From Streptomyces cirratus (GTDB lineage: Bacteria; Actinomycetota; Actinomycetes; Streptomycetales; Streptomycetaceae), in contig NZ_BMVP01000001.1 in the NCBI RefSeq assembly GCF_014650775.1, positions 186,001-250,000 on the forward strand: 64,000 nt of DNA. The letters run 5' to 3'. Of this stretch, positions 51,517 to 60,442 are shown piece after piece. Each line of letters begins with the position of its first letter. The first letter of the stretch is position 1. Below the pieces are notes generated by a model, which was given only the letters and a program-made list of their open reading frames with translations, had not been told where the DNA came from and made no database searches. The position numbers were made by a program, and so were the translations under genes.

Positions 51517-52472
51517 CGGCCATCGCCGTGCTCGGCAGTACGAACATGGACCTCGTCGCCTACGTCCCGAAGGCCCCCCGGCTCGGCGAGACCGTCACCG
51601 GCACCGCCTTCCGTGCGGTCCCGGGCGGCAAGGGCGCCAACCAGGCGGTGGCCGCGGCCCGTTGCGGCGGCGAGGTGGTGATGATCGGGGCGGTGGGGGC
51701 CGACGGGTTCGGCGTACGGCTGCGGTCCGCGCTCGCCGAGGCCGGGGTCGAGACGGCGGCCCTGCGCACCGTCGAGGGCGCCAGCGGCACCGCCCACATC
51801 ACCGTCGACGGCGAGGGCGCGAACAGCATCATCGTCATCCCGGGTGCCAACGGGCTGGTCACCGGTCTGGAAGCGGGCGACGACTCGCGGATCGGCGCCG
51901 CCGACTACCTGCTCCTCCAGCTCGAACTGCCCCTGGAGGCCGTCCTCGCGGGGGCCCGTGCCGCCCGGGCCCACGGCGTACGGACCGTCCTGACCCCGGC
52001 CCCGGTCCAGCCGCTGCCGCCCGAACTCCTCGACCTCACCGACCTGTTGGTGCCGAACGAGCACGAGGCCGCCGCCCTCACCGGGCTCACCGACCCGCAC
52101 GCGGCGGCCCGGGCCCTGCTCCAGGACGTGCCCGAGGTCGTGGTCACCCTCGGGGCGGCCGGGGTCCTCTACGCGGCCCGGGACCGCCGGCCGCTGACCG
52201 TGCCCGCGCCGCGCGTGCGGGCGGTGGACACCACCGCCGCCGGGGACACCTTCGTCGGGGCCCTCACCGTGGCCCTGGGCGAGGGCCGCCCGGTGCCCGA
52301 GGCCCTGCGCTGGGCGTCCGCGGCCGCCGCGCTGTCCGTACAGCGGTCGGGCGCCCAGGACTCGATGCCGACGCGCGCCGAGACCGAAGCGTTTGCCCTG
52401 GCCGGGCGGAGTGCGGGAACCGGGCAGCCCCCCGGCCCCCACCCCGAGCCCACCCCGGGAGCCCCCGCATGA
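51513..52472 (+). CDS. rbsK: Ribokinase / PfkB-family sugar kinase
   Basis: 319 residues from ATG 51513 (ATGA overlap). PfkB motifs: GSTNMDLVAYV, the substrate loop PGGKGANQAVAAARCGG (about 38-54) and the C-terminal anion-hole motif VDTTAAGDTFVGALTVAL with the catalytic Asp. Residues LVPNEHEAAALTG are typical of ribokinase. It phosphorylates a pentose, most likely ribose or a ribose-like sugar at O5. As it is co-translated with four ADP-ribosylglycohydrolase-type genes, it may capture ribose or ribosyl product they release. The last about 25 residues are a Pro-rich tail. Confidence 0.9.
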   Translation: MTAIAVLGSTNMDLVAYVPKAPRLGETVTGTAFRAVPGGKGANQAVAAARCGGEVVMIGAVGADGFGVRLRSALAEAGVETAALRTVEGASGTAHITVDGEGANSIIVIPGANGLVTGLEAGDDSRIGAADYLLLQLELPLEAVLAGARAARAHGVRTVLTPAPVQPLPPELLDLTDLLVPNEHEAAALTGLTDPHAAARALLQDVPEVVVTLGAAGVLYAARDRRPLTVPAPRVRAVDTTAAGDTFVGALTVALGEGRPVPEALRWASAAAALSVQRSGAQDSMPTRAETEAFALAGRSAGTGQPPGPHPEPTPGAPA

Positions 52473-53773
52473 CCGCCGACCCGCAGGGCCCCGCCGCAGC
52501 GACGCCCGCCTCGGCAACCCCCGACCCGCAGGGCCCCGCCCCGGCAACCCCCGCCCCGGCAGCCCCTGGTCCGCGGGGCCCCGGCGCGGTCGGCCCCCTC
52601 GCCGGGCTGCGGGTGCTCGACCTGGCCACCCTCTTCGCCGGGCCCCTCGCCGCCACCCTGCTCGGTGACTTCGGTGCCGAGGTCGTCAAGGTCGAGCACC
52701 CCGTGCGCCCCGACCCCTCCCGCGGCCACGGCCCCGCCAAGGACGGCGTCGGGCTCTGGTGGAAACTGCTGGGGCGGAACAAGCGGACGATGACCCTCGA
52801 CCTGTCGGGCCCAGGCGGCCGCGACACCCTGCTGCGGCTGGCCGCCACCGCCGACGTGGTCATCGAGAACTTCCGCCCCGGCACCCTGGAGAAGTGGGGC
52901 CTCGGCTGGCCGGAGCTGTCCGCGGCCAACCCGCGCCTGGTCCTGGCCCGCGTGACGGCGTTCGGCCAGCACGGCCCGTACGCCCGCCGCCCCGGCTTCG
53001 GCACCCTCGCGGAGGCCATGAGCGGCTTCGCCGCGATCACCGGCGAGCCGGAGGGGCCCCCGGCGCTGCCACCGTTCGGGCTCGCGGACTCGATCGCCGC
53101 GCTGACCACCGCCTACGCCGTGATGGCGGCTCTCGCGGGCCGCGACCGCACCGGGCAGGGGCAGGTGGTGGACCTGGCCATCATCGAACCGATCCTCACC
53201 GTCCTCGGCCCGCACCCGCTCTGGTACGACCAGCTCGGCTACGTCCAGCCCCGCACCGGCAACCGCTCCTCCAACAACGCGCCCCGCAACACCTACCGCA
53301 GCGCGGACGGCCGCTGGCTGGCGGTGTCCACCTCGGCGCAGTCCGTCGCGGAACGCGTCCTGCGCCTGGTCGGCCGGCCCGAGCTGATCGCGGAGCCCTG
53401 GTTCGCGACCGCCTCCGGCCGGGCCGCCCACGCACCGCTGCTCGACGAGGCGGTCGGCGGGTGGATCGCCCGGCACAAGGCCGACGAGGTGATCGCCGCC
53501 TTCGAGGAAGCCGAAGCGGCGGTCGCCCCGGTCTACGACGTACGGGACGTGATGGCCGATCCGCAGTACGCGGCGCTCGGCACCCTCACCGAGGTCGAGG
53601 ACCCGGAGCTGGGACCGATCCGCATGCAGAACGTCCTCTTCCGGCTTTCCCGCACGCCCGGCGCGATCCGCTGGGCGGGCCGCCCGCACGGCGCCGACAC
53701 CGACGCCGTCCTCACCGAACTCGGCCTGACCGGGGCCGAGATCACCGCTCTCCGCAAGGAAGGGGCCCTATGA
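52469..53773 (+). CDS. Class III CoA-transferase (CaiB/BaiF family)
   Basis: 434 residues from ATG 52469 (ATGA overlap). After a 40-residue Pro/Ala-rich leader the family start appears: LAGLRVLDLATLFAGPLAATLLGDFGAEVVKVEHP. The catalytic Asp region is in PFGLADSIAALTTAYAVMAAL; NFRPGTLEKWGLG and FGQHGPYARRPGFGTLAEAMSGF are canonical. Such enzymes move CoA between carboxylic acids through an Asp-CoA intermediate. Neighbouring CitE-like lyase suggests activation then cleavage of a hydroxy-dicarboxylic acid such as citramalate or a related acid. The link to the ADP-ribosylglycohydrolases is unknown. Confidence 0.92.
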   Translation: MTADPQGPAAATPASATPDPQGPAPATPAPAAPGPRGPGAVGPLAGLRVLDLATLFAGPLAATLLGDFGAEVVKVEHPVRPDPSRGHGPAKDGVGLWWKLLGRNKRTMTLDLSGPGGRDTLLRLAATADVVIENFRPGTLEKWGLGWPELSAANPRLVLARVTAFGQHGPYARRPGFGTLAEAMSGFAAITGEPEGPPALPPFGLADSIAALTTAYAVMAALAGRDRTGQGQVVDLAIIEPILTVLGPHPLWYDQLGYVQPRTGNRSSNNAPRNTYRSADGRWLAVSTSAQSVAERVLRLVGRPELIAEPWFATASGRAAHAPLLDEAVGGWIARHKADEVIAAFEEAEAAVAPVYDVRDVMADPQYAALGTLTEVEDPELGPIRMQNVLFRLSRTPGAIRWAGRPHGADTDAVLTELGLTGAEITALRKEGAL

Positions 53774-54591
53774 TCCTTAGCTGGCTGTACGCACCCGGTG
53801 ACCGGCCCGAAGTGGTCTGGAAGGCCCTGCACTCGGGGGCCGACGCCGTCATCGTGGACCTGGAGGACGCGGTTTCGCTCTCCCGCAAGGAGTACGCCCG
53901 CGCCGCGACCGCCGAACTCCTCACCGAACGGCCGCCGGTACCCGTCCACGTCCGGGTCAACGCCCTGGACTCCCCCTGGGCGGGCGCCGACCTCACCGCG
54001 CTGACCGGGCTGCCGGGCCTGGCCGGCCTGCGCCTGCCCAAGGTCTGCGCGCCCGAGCAGGTCGCGGCGGTCGCCGGCCGCACCGGCGGGGTGGCCCTGT
54101 ACGCCCTGCTGGAGTCCGCGCTGGGCGTGGAGCGGGCCTACGAGATCGCCCGCGCCCACCCCGCCCTGCGCGGGCTGGCCCTGGGTGAGGCCGACCTCCG
54201 GGCCGACCTGGGCATCAGCTCCGAGGCGGGGCTGGACTGGCCGCGCTCACGGGTGGTGGTCGCGGCCCGGGCCGCCGGGCTGGCCCCGCCCGCGCAGTCG
54301 GTGTTCCCCGACATCCGGGACCTGGAGGCGCTGGCCGTCTCCTGCGCCCGCGGGCGTGCGCTGGGTTTCCTGGGCCGGGCGGCGATCCACCCCCGCCAGC
54401 TCCCCGTGATCGAACGGGCCTACCTGCCCGGCCCGGAAGAGGTCGCCGCCGCCGAGCAGATCATGGCCGCGGCCCGGCTCACCCCCGGCGCGGTGGCCCT
54501 CCCCGACGGCCGTTTCGTCGACCCGGCGGCACTGGCGGGCGCGGAACGCGTGGTCGCCCTCTCCCGCCGCGACTCCCGGGTCCCCTCCTGA
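53770..54591 (+). CDS. CitE/HpcH-family CoA-ester lyase (citrate lyase beta-like)
   Basis: 273 residues from ATG 53770 (ATGA overlap). A TIM-barrel of the HpcH/HpaI family: WLYAPGDRPEVVWKALHSGADAVIVDLEDAV with catalytic Arg and Asp, VRVNALDSPW, LRLPKVCAPEQV, YALLESALGVERA (Mg-binding Glu) and LGEADLRADLGI (Mg-binding Asp), then GFLGRAAIHPRQLPVI. Stand-alone members cleave malyl-CoA, citramalyl-CoA or similar to acetyl-CoA and a 2-oxo acid. Together with the CoA-transferase it forms a plausible two-step acid-degradation module. Last gene of the seven-gene unit; a strong terminator follows. Confidence 0.92.
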   Translation: MILSWLYAPGDRPEVVWKALHSGADAVIVDLEDAVSLSRKEYARAATAELLTERPPVPVHVRVNALDSPWAGADLTALTGLPGLAGLRLPKVCAPEQVAAVAGRTGGVALYALLESALGVERAYEIARAHPALRGLALGEADLRADLGISSEAGLDWPRSRVVVAARAAGLAPPAQSVFPDIRDLEALAVSCARGRALGFLGRAAIHPRQLPVIERAYLPGPEEVAAAEQIMAAARLTPGAVALPDGRFVDPAALAGAERVVALSRRDSRVPS

Positions 54592-54622
54592 CCCGGCCAC
54601 CCCCGGTCCGCACCCGAAGCCG

Positions 54623-54673
54623 GGAAGGCAAGGGGGGCGCCGCGCGGTTCGCGCGGCGCCCCCCTTGCCTTCC
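54623..54673. terminator. Bidirectional terminator hairpin
   Basis: A perfect 23-bp inverted repeat (54623-54645 with 54651-54673) with a GGTTC loop separates the convergent CitE-like and lgt genes. On the minus strand the stem ends in ...TTCC without a U-tract. Confidence 0.88.
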
Positions 54674-54685
54674 GGCAGACCCGGA

Positions 54686-55747
54686 TCAGAGCTTCTTGGC
54701 CCCGGGAGCAGTCTCGGAAGCAGCGCCGGAGGCCGTCTCCGGAGCAGCGCCGGAGGCCGCCTCGGCTGCCGTCCCGGAGGCCGCTTCGGATGCCGACCCG
54801 GCGTCCTGCCGCTCCTGCGGCTCCTGCGCCGCGGACGCGTCCGGCGTCCCGTCCCCGGCCTTGCCGTCGGCCGTCGCGGTGTCACCCCCGGCTGCGGACT
54901 CGCCGGCCACGGCGTCCCCGCCCGCCGCCGGACCCCGGTCCGGTTCCACGACCTCTTCGCGCCCCGGCCGCAGCTTCTGCGACAGGACGAGGTAGACCAC
55001 CGCGAGCACGAAGACGACGATCGCCGTCCAGACGTTCAGCCGCAGGCCGAGGATGTGGTGCGCCTCGTCGACGCGCATGTACTCGATCCAGCCGCGCCCC
55101 AGACAGTACGCGGCCACGTACAACGCGAAGGCCCGCCCGTGCCCGAGCTTGAAGCGGCGGTCGGCCCAGATCACCAGCAGGGCGACGCCGATGCACCACA
55201 GGGACTCGTAGAGGAACGTGGGGTGGTAGGTCCCCGCGACCCGGTTCGGGCCCTCGCTGATCTTGAGGGCCCACGGCAGGTCGGTGGGCCGCCCGTACAG
55301 CTCCTGGTTGAACCAGTTGCCCCAGCGACCGCAGGCCTGCGCCAGCGCGATTCCGGGAGCCAGGGCGTCCGCCCAGGCCGGCAGCGGGATCCCGCGCAGC
55401 CGGCAGCCGATCCAGGCGCCCACCGCGCCCAGCGCGATCGCACCCCAGATGCCGAGGCCGCCCTCCCAGATCTTGAAGGCGTCGACCCAGTTGCGGCCCT
55501 CGCCGAAGTAGAGCTGGTAGTCGGTGATCACGTGGTAGAGGCGGCCGCCGATCAGGCCGAACGGCACCGCCCACACGGCGATGTCCGCGACCGTGCCCGG
55601 CTTACCGCCGCGTGCGATCCAGCGCTTGTTGCCGAGCCAGACGGCGACGAAGACGCCGATGATGATGCAGAACGCGTAGCCGCGAAGCGGGATCGGTCCG
55701 AGATGGAGCACACCGGTCGACGGGCTGGGGATATAGGCAAGTGTCAT
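54686..55747 (-). CDS. lgt: Prolipoprotein diacylglyceryl transferase
   Basis: 353 residues from ATG 55747. Seven membrane segments are expected. Conserved signatures are present: LGPIPLRGYAFCIIIG, GGRLYHVITDY, GLGIWGAIALGA, CGRWGNWFNQELYGRPT (Lgt signature) and YLGRGW-like ending with YMRVDEAH. It attaches diacylglycerol from phosphatidylglycerol to the lipobox cysteine of lipoprotein precursors in the membrane. The C-terminal about 75 residues are an Ala/Ser/Glu/Gly-rich tail with repeated EAASGA units, a variable actinobacterial extension. It follows the DsbA-like gene by 78 bp on the same strand. Confidence 0.96.
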   Translation of the reverse strand: MTLAYIPSPSTGVLHLGPIPLRGYAFCIIIGVFVAVWLGNKRWIARGGKPGTVADIAVWAVPFGLIGGRLYHVITDYQLYFGEGRNWVDAFKIWEGGLGIWGAIALGAVGAWIGCRLRGIPLPAWADALAPGIALAQACGRWGNWFNQELYGRPTDLPWALKISEGPNRVAGTYHPTFLYESLWCIGVALLVIWADRRFKLGHGRAFALYVAAYCLGRGWIEYMRVDEAHHILGLRLNVWTAIVVFVLAVVYLVLSQKLRPGREEVVEPDRGPAAGGDAVAGESAAGGDTATADGKAGDGTPDASAAQEPQERQDAGSASEAASGTAAEAASGAAPETASGAASETAPGAKKL

Positions 55748-55825
55748 GGCAGGAACGACGCTACCTTGCCGGGCGGTACCCACCGCAACCCGCCCGGCAA
55801 CCTGCTGTGAAATCGATACGGTCGC

Positions 55826-56812
55826 TCAGTCCTCCGCGGCTCCCGCCTTGGCGGGGCCCCCGCCGCCGGCCCTGCTCCCGGAAACCGGCGCGGAGGACGA
55901 CGAGGAGGACGACGAGGACAAGGACGACGACGAGGACTTCCCCGAGGGCGAGGCCGACGGTGAAGGCGACGCCGACGGCGATCCCGTGCCCTTCGGGTTC
56001 GCAGCCGCGCCCCCGTTGCCCTTGGCGGCGGCCTCCACCGCCTCCTTGAGCTTCTGCGGGGTCAGCGGGTGGGCCTGGTCGGCGAAGATGTCCTTGCCGT
56101 TCAGCAGCACGCTCGGCGTCCCGCGGAACTTCCCTGCGCGGAACGCCTCGTGCGACTTCGCGACCCAGCTGTTGTGCGTACCGCTGTCCACGCACGAGCG
56201 GAACGCCGGGGTGTCCAGCCCCTCCACCTTGCCCGCCAGCTCCAGCAGCCTCGGGTTCTTGCCGTAGGCGTCGTCGGCTTCCTGCGGCTGGTTCTGGAAG
56301 AGGACGTCGTGGTACGCGGGGAACTTGCCGGCGTCTTGCGCGCAGGCGGCCGCGTTCGCCGCCTTGAGGGAGCCGGTACCGGTCATGTTCCCGTCGATCA
56401 GGGTGACCAGGTGGTAGTCGACCTTGAGCAGTCCTCGGGCCTCCAGGTCATGGACCGTGGCCCGGTAGTTGTCCTCGAACGCCTTGCAGGCCGGGCAGCG
56501 GAAGTCCTCCCACACGGTGAGGGTGGACTTGGCCTCGGGCTTGCCCGTCTGGATGGCGAGCGCGTCCTTGCCCGTGGCCCCGGAGGGGGCGGCCACCGGC
56601 CCCGCCTTGGCGGACTTGTCGCCCTTGCCGGTGTTGGCCGCGATCAGGCCGACGACCGCGGCCAGGCCGAGTACGCCGACCACCGCCGCGGACACGATGA
56701 GGGTCCGGCGGCGCTTGTCCTTCTTCTTCTGCCGCTCGCGCTCCGCGAGGAGTCGCTCTCGGGCAGATCGTTTCGTCGCATCGCGGTTCGCACCGTCGTT
56801 CTTCTCGCTCAC
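55826..56812 (-). CDS. Membrane-anchored DsbA-like thioredoxin-fold protein
   Basis: 328 residues from GTG 56812. A basic cytoplasmic head (residues 1-35, RSARERLLAERERQKKKDKRRR), one membrane helix (about 37-59, TLIVSAAVVGVLGLAAVVGLIA), then an external DsbA/Thioredoxin_4 domain with the redox motif CPAC in WEDFRCPACKAFEDN and the cis-Pro in FRGTPSVLLNG. The C-terminal about 55 residues are Ser/Pro-rich and include a long Ser run. It probably catalyses disulfide exchange in exported proteins. The start lies just after the trp terminator hairpin; a GTG was preferred because the upstream open codons lie within that hairpin region. Confidence 0.9.
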   Translation of the reverse strand: MSEKNDGANRDATKRSARERLLAERERQKKKDKRRRTLIVSAAVVGVLGLAAVVGLIAANTGKGDKSAKAGPVAAPSGATGKDALAIQTGKPEAKSTLTVWEDFRCPACKAFEDNYRATVHDLEARGLLKVDYHLVTLIDGNMTGTGSLKAANAAACAQDAGKFPAYHDVLFQNQPQEADDAYGKNPRLLELAGKVEGLDTPAFRSCVDSGTHNSWVAKSHEAFRAGKFRGTPSVLLNGKDIFADQAHPLTPQKLKEAVEAAAKGNGGAAANPKGTGSPSASPSPSASPSGKSSSSSLSSSSSSSSSAPVSGSRAGGGGPAKAGAAED

Positions 56813-56827
56813 GTTCGGCCAAACGAA

Positions 56828-56855
56828 GCGGGGAGGCACTCGCGTGCCTCCCCGC
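56828..56855 (-). terminator. Terminator of the trp operon
   Basis: An 11-bp perfect stem (56828-56838 with 56845-56855) with a 6-nt loop lies 81 bp beyond the trpA stop and ends 16 nt before the DsbA-like start. It is followed on the minus strand by TTCGTTT. Confidence 0.75.
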
Positions 56856-56935
56856 TCCCACTTCCACTCGATCGGGCTAATGGGGGCATCTCCCGGCGGC
56901 AGCTGGGGGAAACCGTCGTCCCGGCCCGTCCGGCG

Positions 56936-57754
56936 TCAGGACCTGCGTACGCCTTCCGCGAGCTCGCCCGCCAGCGCCCGCACGCCTTCGAGCCCGCTCT
57001 CCAGGTCCGGGGCGTCCAGCAGCAGCTTCACGAAGGCCGAGCCGACGATCACACCGTCCGCGAAGCCGGCCACCTGCTCGGCCTGAGCGGCGTTGGAGAC
57101 GCCGAGGCCCACGCACACGGGCAGGTCGGTCGTGGCCCGGGTGCGGCGCACCAGGTCCTGGGCCTGGTCGCCGACCGACTCGCGGGTGCCGGTGACGCCC
57201 ATCAGGGAGGCGGCGTAGACGAAGCCCGAGCCGGCCGCGGTGATGGTGGCCAGGCGCGCGTCCTGGCTGCTCGGCGCGACGACGAACACGGTCGCCAGCC
57301 CGTGCTTCGCCGCGTGCTCGCGCCACAGCGCGGACTCCTGGACCGGGAGGTCGGGCAGGATGCAGCCCGCTCCGCCGGCCGCCGCCAGTTCGGCGGTGAA
57401 CCGTTCGACGCCGTAGCGGTCGATGGGGTTCCAGTAGGTCATCACCAGGATCGGGACGCCGGTGGCCTCGTGCGCCTCGCGGACGGTGCGCATGACGTCG
57501 GCGATCTTCACTCCGCCGCGCAGCGCGATGTCGTCGGCGGTCTGGATGACGGGGCCGTCCAGGACCGGGTCGCTGTGCGGCAGGCCGATCTCGACCACGT
57601 CGGCGCCGCCGGCCACGATGGCCTTGACGGCTTCGATGCCGCCGTCGACGGTCGGGAAGCCGGCCGGGAGGTAGGCGACGAGGGCGGCCCGGTCCTCGGA
57701 CTTCGCCTTGGCGAGGGTCGCGGACAGCAGCTCGATGTTTCCGTTGGCGCTCAC
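56936..57754 (-). CDS. trpA: Tryptophan synthase alpha subunit
   Basis: 272 residues from ATG 57754, normal length. Catalytic residues: Glu in [16 protein letters not shown] and Asp in [20 protein letters not shown] strand order; the phosphate-binding loops [12 protein letters not shown] and GLGVSNAAQ and VIVGSAFVK are visible. It cleaves indole-3-glycerol phosphate to indole and glyceraldehyde 3-phosphate and passes indole to TrpB. The start overlaps the trpB stop (ATGA), giving coupled synthesis of the two subunits. In the usual TrpA motif VEIGLPYSDP the Tyr is His here, as in many actinobacteria. Confidence 0.97.
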   Translation of the reverse strand: MSANGNIELLSATLAKAKSEDRAALVAYLPAGFPTVDGGIEAVKAIVAGGADVVEIGLPHSDPVLDGPVIQTADDIALRGGVKIADVMRTVREAHEATGVPILVMTYWNPIDRYGVERFTAELAAAGGAGCILPDLPVQESALWREHAAKHGLATVFVVAPSSQDARLATITAAGSGFVYAASLMGVTGTRESVGDQAQDLVRRTRATTDLPVCVGLGVSNAAQAEQVAGFADGVIVGSAFVKLLLDAPDLESGLEGVRALAGELAEGVRRS

Positions 57755-59025
57755 TTGTCGTCCCCCTCGGCGAACTCGTTCTCGGCGACTTCACCGTCGG
57801 TGTCGTACAGCCCGAAGTAGCGGGCGGCGGTGTCCATGTCCTTGTCGCCGCGGCCGGACAGGTTGACCACGATCAGCCCGTCCGGGCCGAGTTCCCTGCC
57901 GAGGTCCAGTGCGCCCGCGAGGGCGTGCGCGGACTCGATCGCCGGGATGATGCCCTCCGTGCGGGACAGCAGGCGCAGGGCCTGCATCGCCGCGTCGTCG
58001 GTCACCGCGCGGTACTCGCCCCGGCCGGTGTCCTTGAGGTAGGAGTGCTCGGGGCCGATGCCCGGGTAGTCCAGGCCCGCCGAGATGGAGTAGGGCTCGG
58101 TGATCTGGCCCTCCTCGTCCTGCAGGACGTAGGAGCGCGAGCCGTGCAGGATGCCGGGCTCGCCGGCGGTCAGCGTCGCCGCGTGCTCGCCGCTCTCCAC
58201 GCCGTGCCCGGCGGGTTCGAAGCCGACGAGGCGGACGTCCGCGTCGGGGATGAAGGCGTGGAAGAGGCCGATGGCGTTGGAGCCGCCGCCGACGCAGGCC
58301 GCGACGGCGTCGGGCAGGCGTCCGGCGCGCTCCAGGATCTGGCGGCGGGCTTCGACGCCGATGACGCGGTGGAAGTCGCGGACCATGGCGGGGAAGGGGT
58401 GGGGGCCGGCGACGGTGCCGAAGAGGTAGTGGGTCTGGTCCACGTTGGCGACCCAGTCGCGGAACGCCTCGTTGATGGCGTCCTTGAGGGTGCGGGAGCC
58501 CGACTTCACCGCGATGACCTCGGCGCCCAGCATGCGCATGCGAGCCACGTTCAGGGCCTGGCGCCGGGTGTCGATCTCGCCCATGTAGATGGTGCAGTCG
58601 AGGCCGAAGAGGGCGCAGGCGGTGGCGGTGGCCACGCCGTGCTGTCCGGCGCCGGTCTCGGCGATGACGCGGGTCTTGCCCATGCGCTTGGTGAGCAGCG
58701 CCTGGCCCAGCACGTTGTTGATCTTGTGCGAGCCGGTGTGGTTGAGGTCCTCGCGCTTGAGGAAGATCCGTGCGCCGCCCGCGTGCCCGGCGAAGCGGGG
58801 CACCTCGGTGAGGGCACTGGGGCGGCCCGTGTAGTTGACCATGAGCTCGTTGAGCTCGGCGGCGAAGGACGGGTCGCCCTTGGCCTTGTCGTATTCGACG
58901 GCGACCTCGTCCACGGCGGCGACCAGCGCTTCCGGGATGAACTTGCCGCCGAAGTCGCCGAAGTAGCCCTCGGCGTTGGGGACCAGACCCTGGGGGTCCG
59001 GGATGAAGAACGAGTGGGTGGACAT
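57751..59025 (-). CDS. trpB: Tryptophan synthase beta subunit
   Basis: 424 residues from ATG 59025 with GGAG at a suitable distance; a GTG two codons upstream is too close to that site. The PLP lysine is in [22 protein letters not shown], the phosphate-binding GGGSNAIG follows, and [16 protein letters not shown] is canonical. It condenses indole with serine to make tryptophan. The length and lack of an extended N-terminus fit the TrpB1 type that pairs with TrpA. About 200 bp of G+C-rich DNA lies between it and the upstream trpM-like gene, and no clear terminator or promoter is seen there. Confidence 0.98.
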   Translation of the reverse strand: MSTHSFFIPDPQGLVPNAEGYFGDFGGKFIPEALVAAVDEVAVEYDKAKGDPSFAAELNELMVNYTGRPSALTEVPRFAGHAGGARIFLKREDLNHTGSHKINNVLGQALLTKRMGKTRVIAETGAGQHGVATATACALFGLDCTIYMGEIDTRRQALNVARMRMLGAEVIAVKSGSRTLKDAINEAFRDWVANVDQTHYLFGTVAGPHPFPAMVRDFHRVIGVEARRQILERAGRLPDAVAACVGGGSNAIGLFHAFIPDADVRLVGFEPAGHGVESGEHAATLTAGEPGILHGSRSYVLQDEEGQITEPYSISAGLDYPGIGPEHSYLKDTGRGEYRAVTDDAAMQALRLLSRTEGIIPAIESAHALAGALDLGRELGPDGLIVVNLSGRGDKDMDTAARYFGLYDTDGEVAENEFAEGDDK

Positions 59026-59223
59026 GTCCACTACTCCTACGGGGTGCGACGGGATGGCTTCACCGTATTGCGCCGCCGGTCCGTGGCCCGCGCACCCCGC
59101 TGGGAGGGGTGGTGGGGATACGGACGCGAGCGGCCCGCGCCCGGAGCCGGCGGCTCGGGGACGGCGGGCCGTACGAGGGTGCCCGGCCGGTACGTCAGGG
59201 GTACCGGGGCGGGGCAGCCGTCG

Positions 59224-59433
59224 TCACGGCGCGGGCGAGGGGCGCCATCGCATGCCGTTGACCTGTCCGGGCTCGGAGCCGATCACGTACCGCACCCGCC
59301 GGCCGTGCACGCGACGGGCGGGGGCGCGGCAGCCGCGGGGGCGGCAGCCGCGCGCCAGCGGCGCGTGCGCCGTCGGCACGCCGGCCGGGCCGTGGCCCGG
59401 CCGGGTGCGGACGCTGGAGCGGGATACGGGCAC
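59224..59433 (-). CDS. trpM: Small basic protein, TrpM-like
   Basis: 69 residues from GTG 59433, 8 bp after the trpC stop. The product is very rich in Arg, Pro and Gly (about one quarter Arg) with RGCRPRGCRAPARRVHGRRVRYVIG near the middle and NGMRWR at the end. A small gene called trpM between trpC and trpB in S. coelicolor is known to affect tryptophan supply and development; size and place agree, while the sequence match is from memory. The same frame is open through part of trpC, so a random frame in G+C-rich DNA is possible. RGCRPRGCR plus YVIG pattern conservation elsewhere would decide. Confidence 0.5.
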   Translation of the reverse strand: MPVSRSSVRTRPGHGPAGVPTAHAPLARGCRPRGCRAPARRVHGRRVRYVIGSEPGQVNGMRWRPSPAP

Positions 59434-59441
59434 GGGTGGGG

Positions 59442-60251
59442 TCAGCTCCGCCCGTGCCGCAGGGCGGGGTGGGCGCCGGCGGCCACCAGGTCGGCCACGG
59501 CCGCCTTGGGGTCGCGTCCGGTGACCAGGGACTCCCCCACGAGGACGGCGTCGGCGCCCTCGTTGGCGTACGCGATCAAGTCGTGCGGTCCGCGGATTCC
59601 GGACTCGGCGACCTTGACGATGTGGTCGGGGATGGCCTCGACGACGCGCTCGAAGGTGGAGCGGTCGACCTTGAGGTCCTTGAGGTTGCGCGCGTTGACA
59701 CCGATGATCTTGGCGCCGGCGGCGACGGCGCGCTCGACCTCGTCCTCGTCGTGGACCTCTACCAGCGGGGTCAGCCCGATGGACTGGGCCCGCTCGATGA
59801 GGGAGACGAGGGCTTCCTGTTCCAGAGCCGCGACGATCAGCAGCGCGAGGTCGGCGCCGTAGGCGCGGGCCTCCCACAGCTGGTACGCGGTGACGATGAA
59901 GTCCTTGCGCAGGATCGGGATGTCCACGCGGGCGCGGACGGCTTCCAGGTCGGCCAGCGAGCCGCCGAAACGACGCTGCTCGGTGAGGACGGAGATGACC
60001 GCCGCACCGCCCGCCTCGTAGTCGGCGGCGAGCCCGGCCGGATCGGCGATCGCGGCGAGCGCGCCCTTGGAGGGGCTGGAGCGCTTCACCTCGCAGATCA
60101 CCTTGACGCTGTCGCCGCGCAGGGCGGCGACACCGTCCTTGGCCTGGGGCGCCTTGGCGGCACGCTCCTTGAGCTCGTCGAGGCTCACGCGGGCCTGCCG
60201 TTCGGCAAGGTCTTCGCGGACCCCTTCGATGATCTCGTCGAGCACACTCAC
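59442..60251 (-). CDS. trpC: Indole-3-glycerol phosphate synthase
   Basis: 269 residues from GTG 60251. TIM-barrel motifs: the catalytic lysine and Glu in [72 protein letters not shown] and VAESGIRG, with [10 protein letters not shown] at the end. It forms indole-3-glycerol phosphate from CdRP, feeding TrpA downstream. It is the monofunctional form, not fused to TrpF. The upstream 190 bp contain a short dyad and a hairpin but no Trp-rich leader peptide. Confidence 0.97.
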   Translation of the reverse strand: MSVLDEIIEGVREDLAERQARVSLDELKERAAKAPQAKDGVAALRGDSVKVICEVKRSSPSKGALAAIADPAGLAADYEAGGAAVISVLTEQRRFGGSLADLEAVRARVDIPILRKDFIVTAYQLWEARAYGADLALLIVAALEQEALVSLIERAQSIGLTPLVEVHDEDEVERAVAAGAKIIGVNARNLKDLKVDRSTFERVVEAIPDHIVKVAESGIRGPHDLIAYANEGADAVLVGESLVTGRDPKAAVADLVAAGAHPALRHGRS

Positions 60252-60378
60252 GCGAGCGGCCCCCTTCCGGGTCGATGACGGTCGGCCGCCTTGCAGACAC
60301 GTACCACTGCAAGGTCAGCACTCAAATGGTATCCGCAGGTCGCCGAGGCCTCCGCACGGAGCGTGCGGATGTCCCATT

Positions 60379-60390
60379 GACTGGACAGTC
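60379..60390 (-). promoter_or_regulatory. Small dyad in the trpC upstream region
   Basis: GACTG-GA-CAGTC lies about 130 bp upstream of trpC. A hairpin TCCGCAC-GGAGC-GTGCGGA (60351-60369) follows toward the gene. Both might be regulatory or part of a terminator for the upstream DUF2752 gene, which ends at 60443. Confidence 0.3.
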
Positions 60391-60442
60391 GGAACCTGAG
60401 CTTCCCCCGGAATACCGGCTTCCTCCCGCGGCCCCGCCTTTT

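Noticed and set aside
60252..60325. Possible trp leader peptide with a Trp codon upstream of trpC (VLTLQWYV)
   Set aside because: It contains only one Trp codon, stays open far into trpC, and no clear alternative terminator/antiterminator pair was found, so classical attenuation is not supported.
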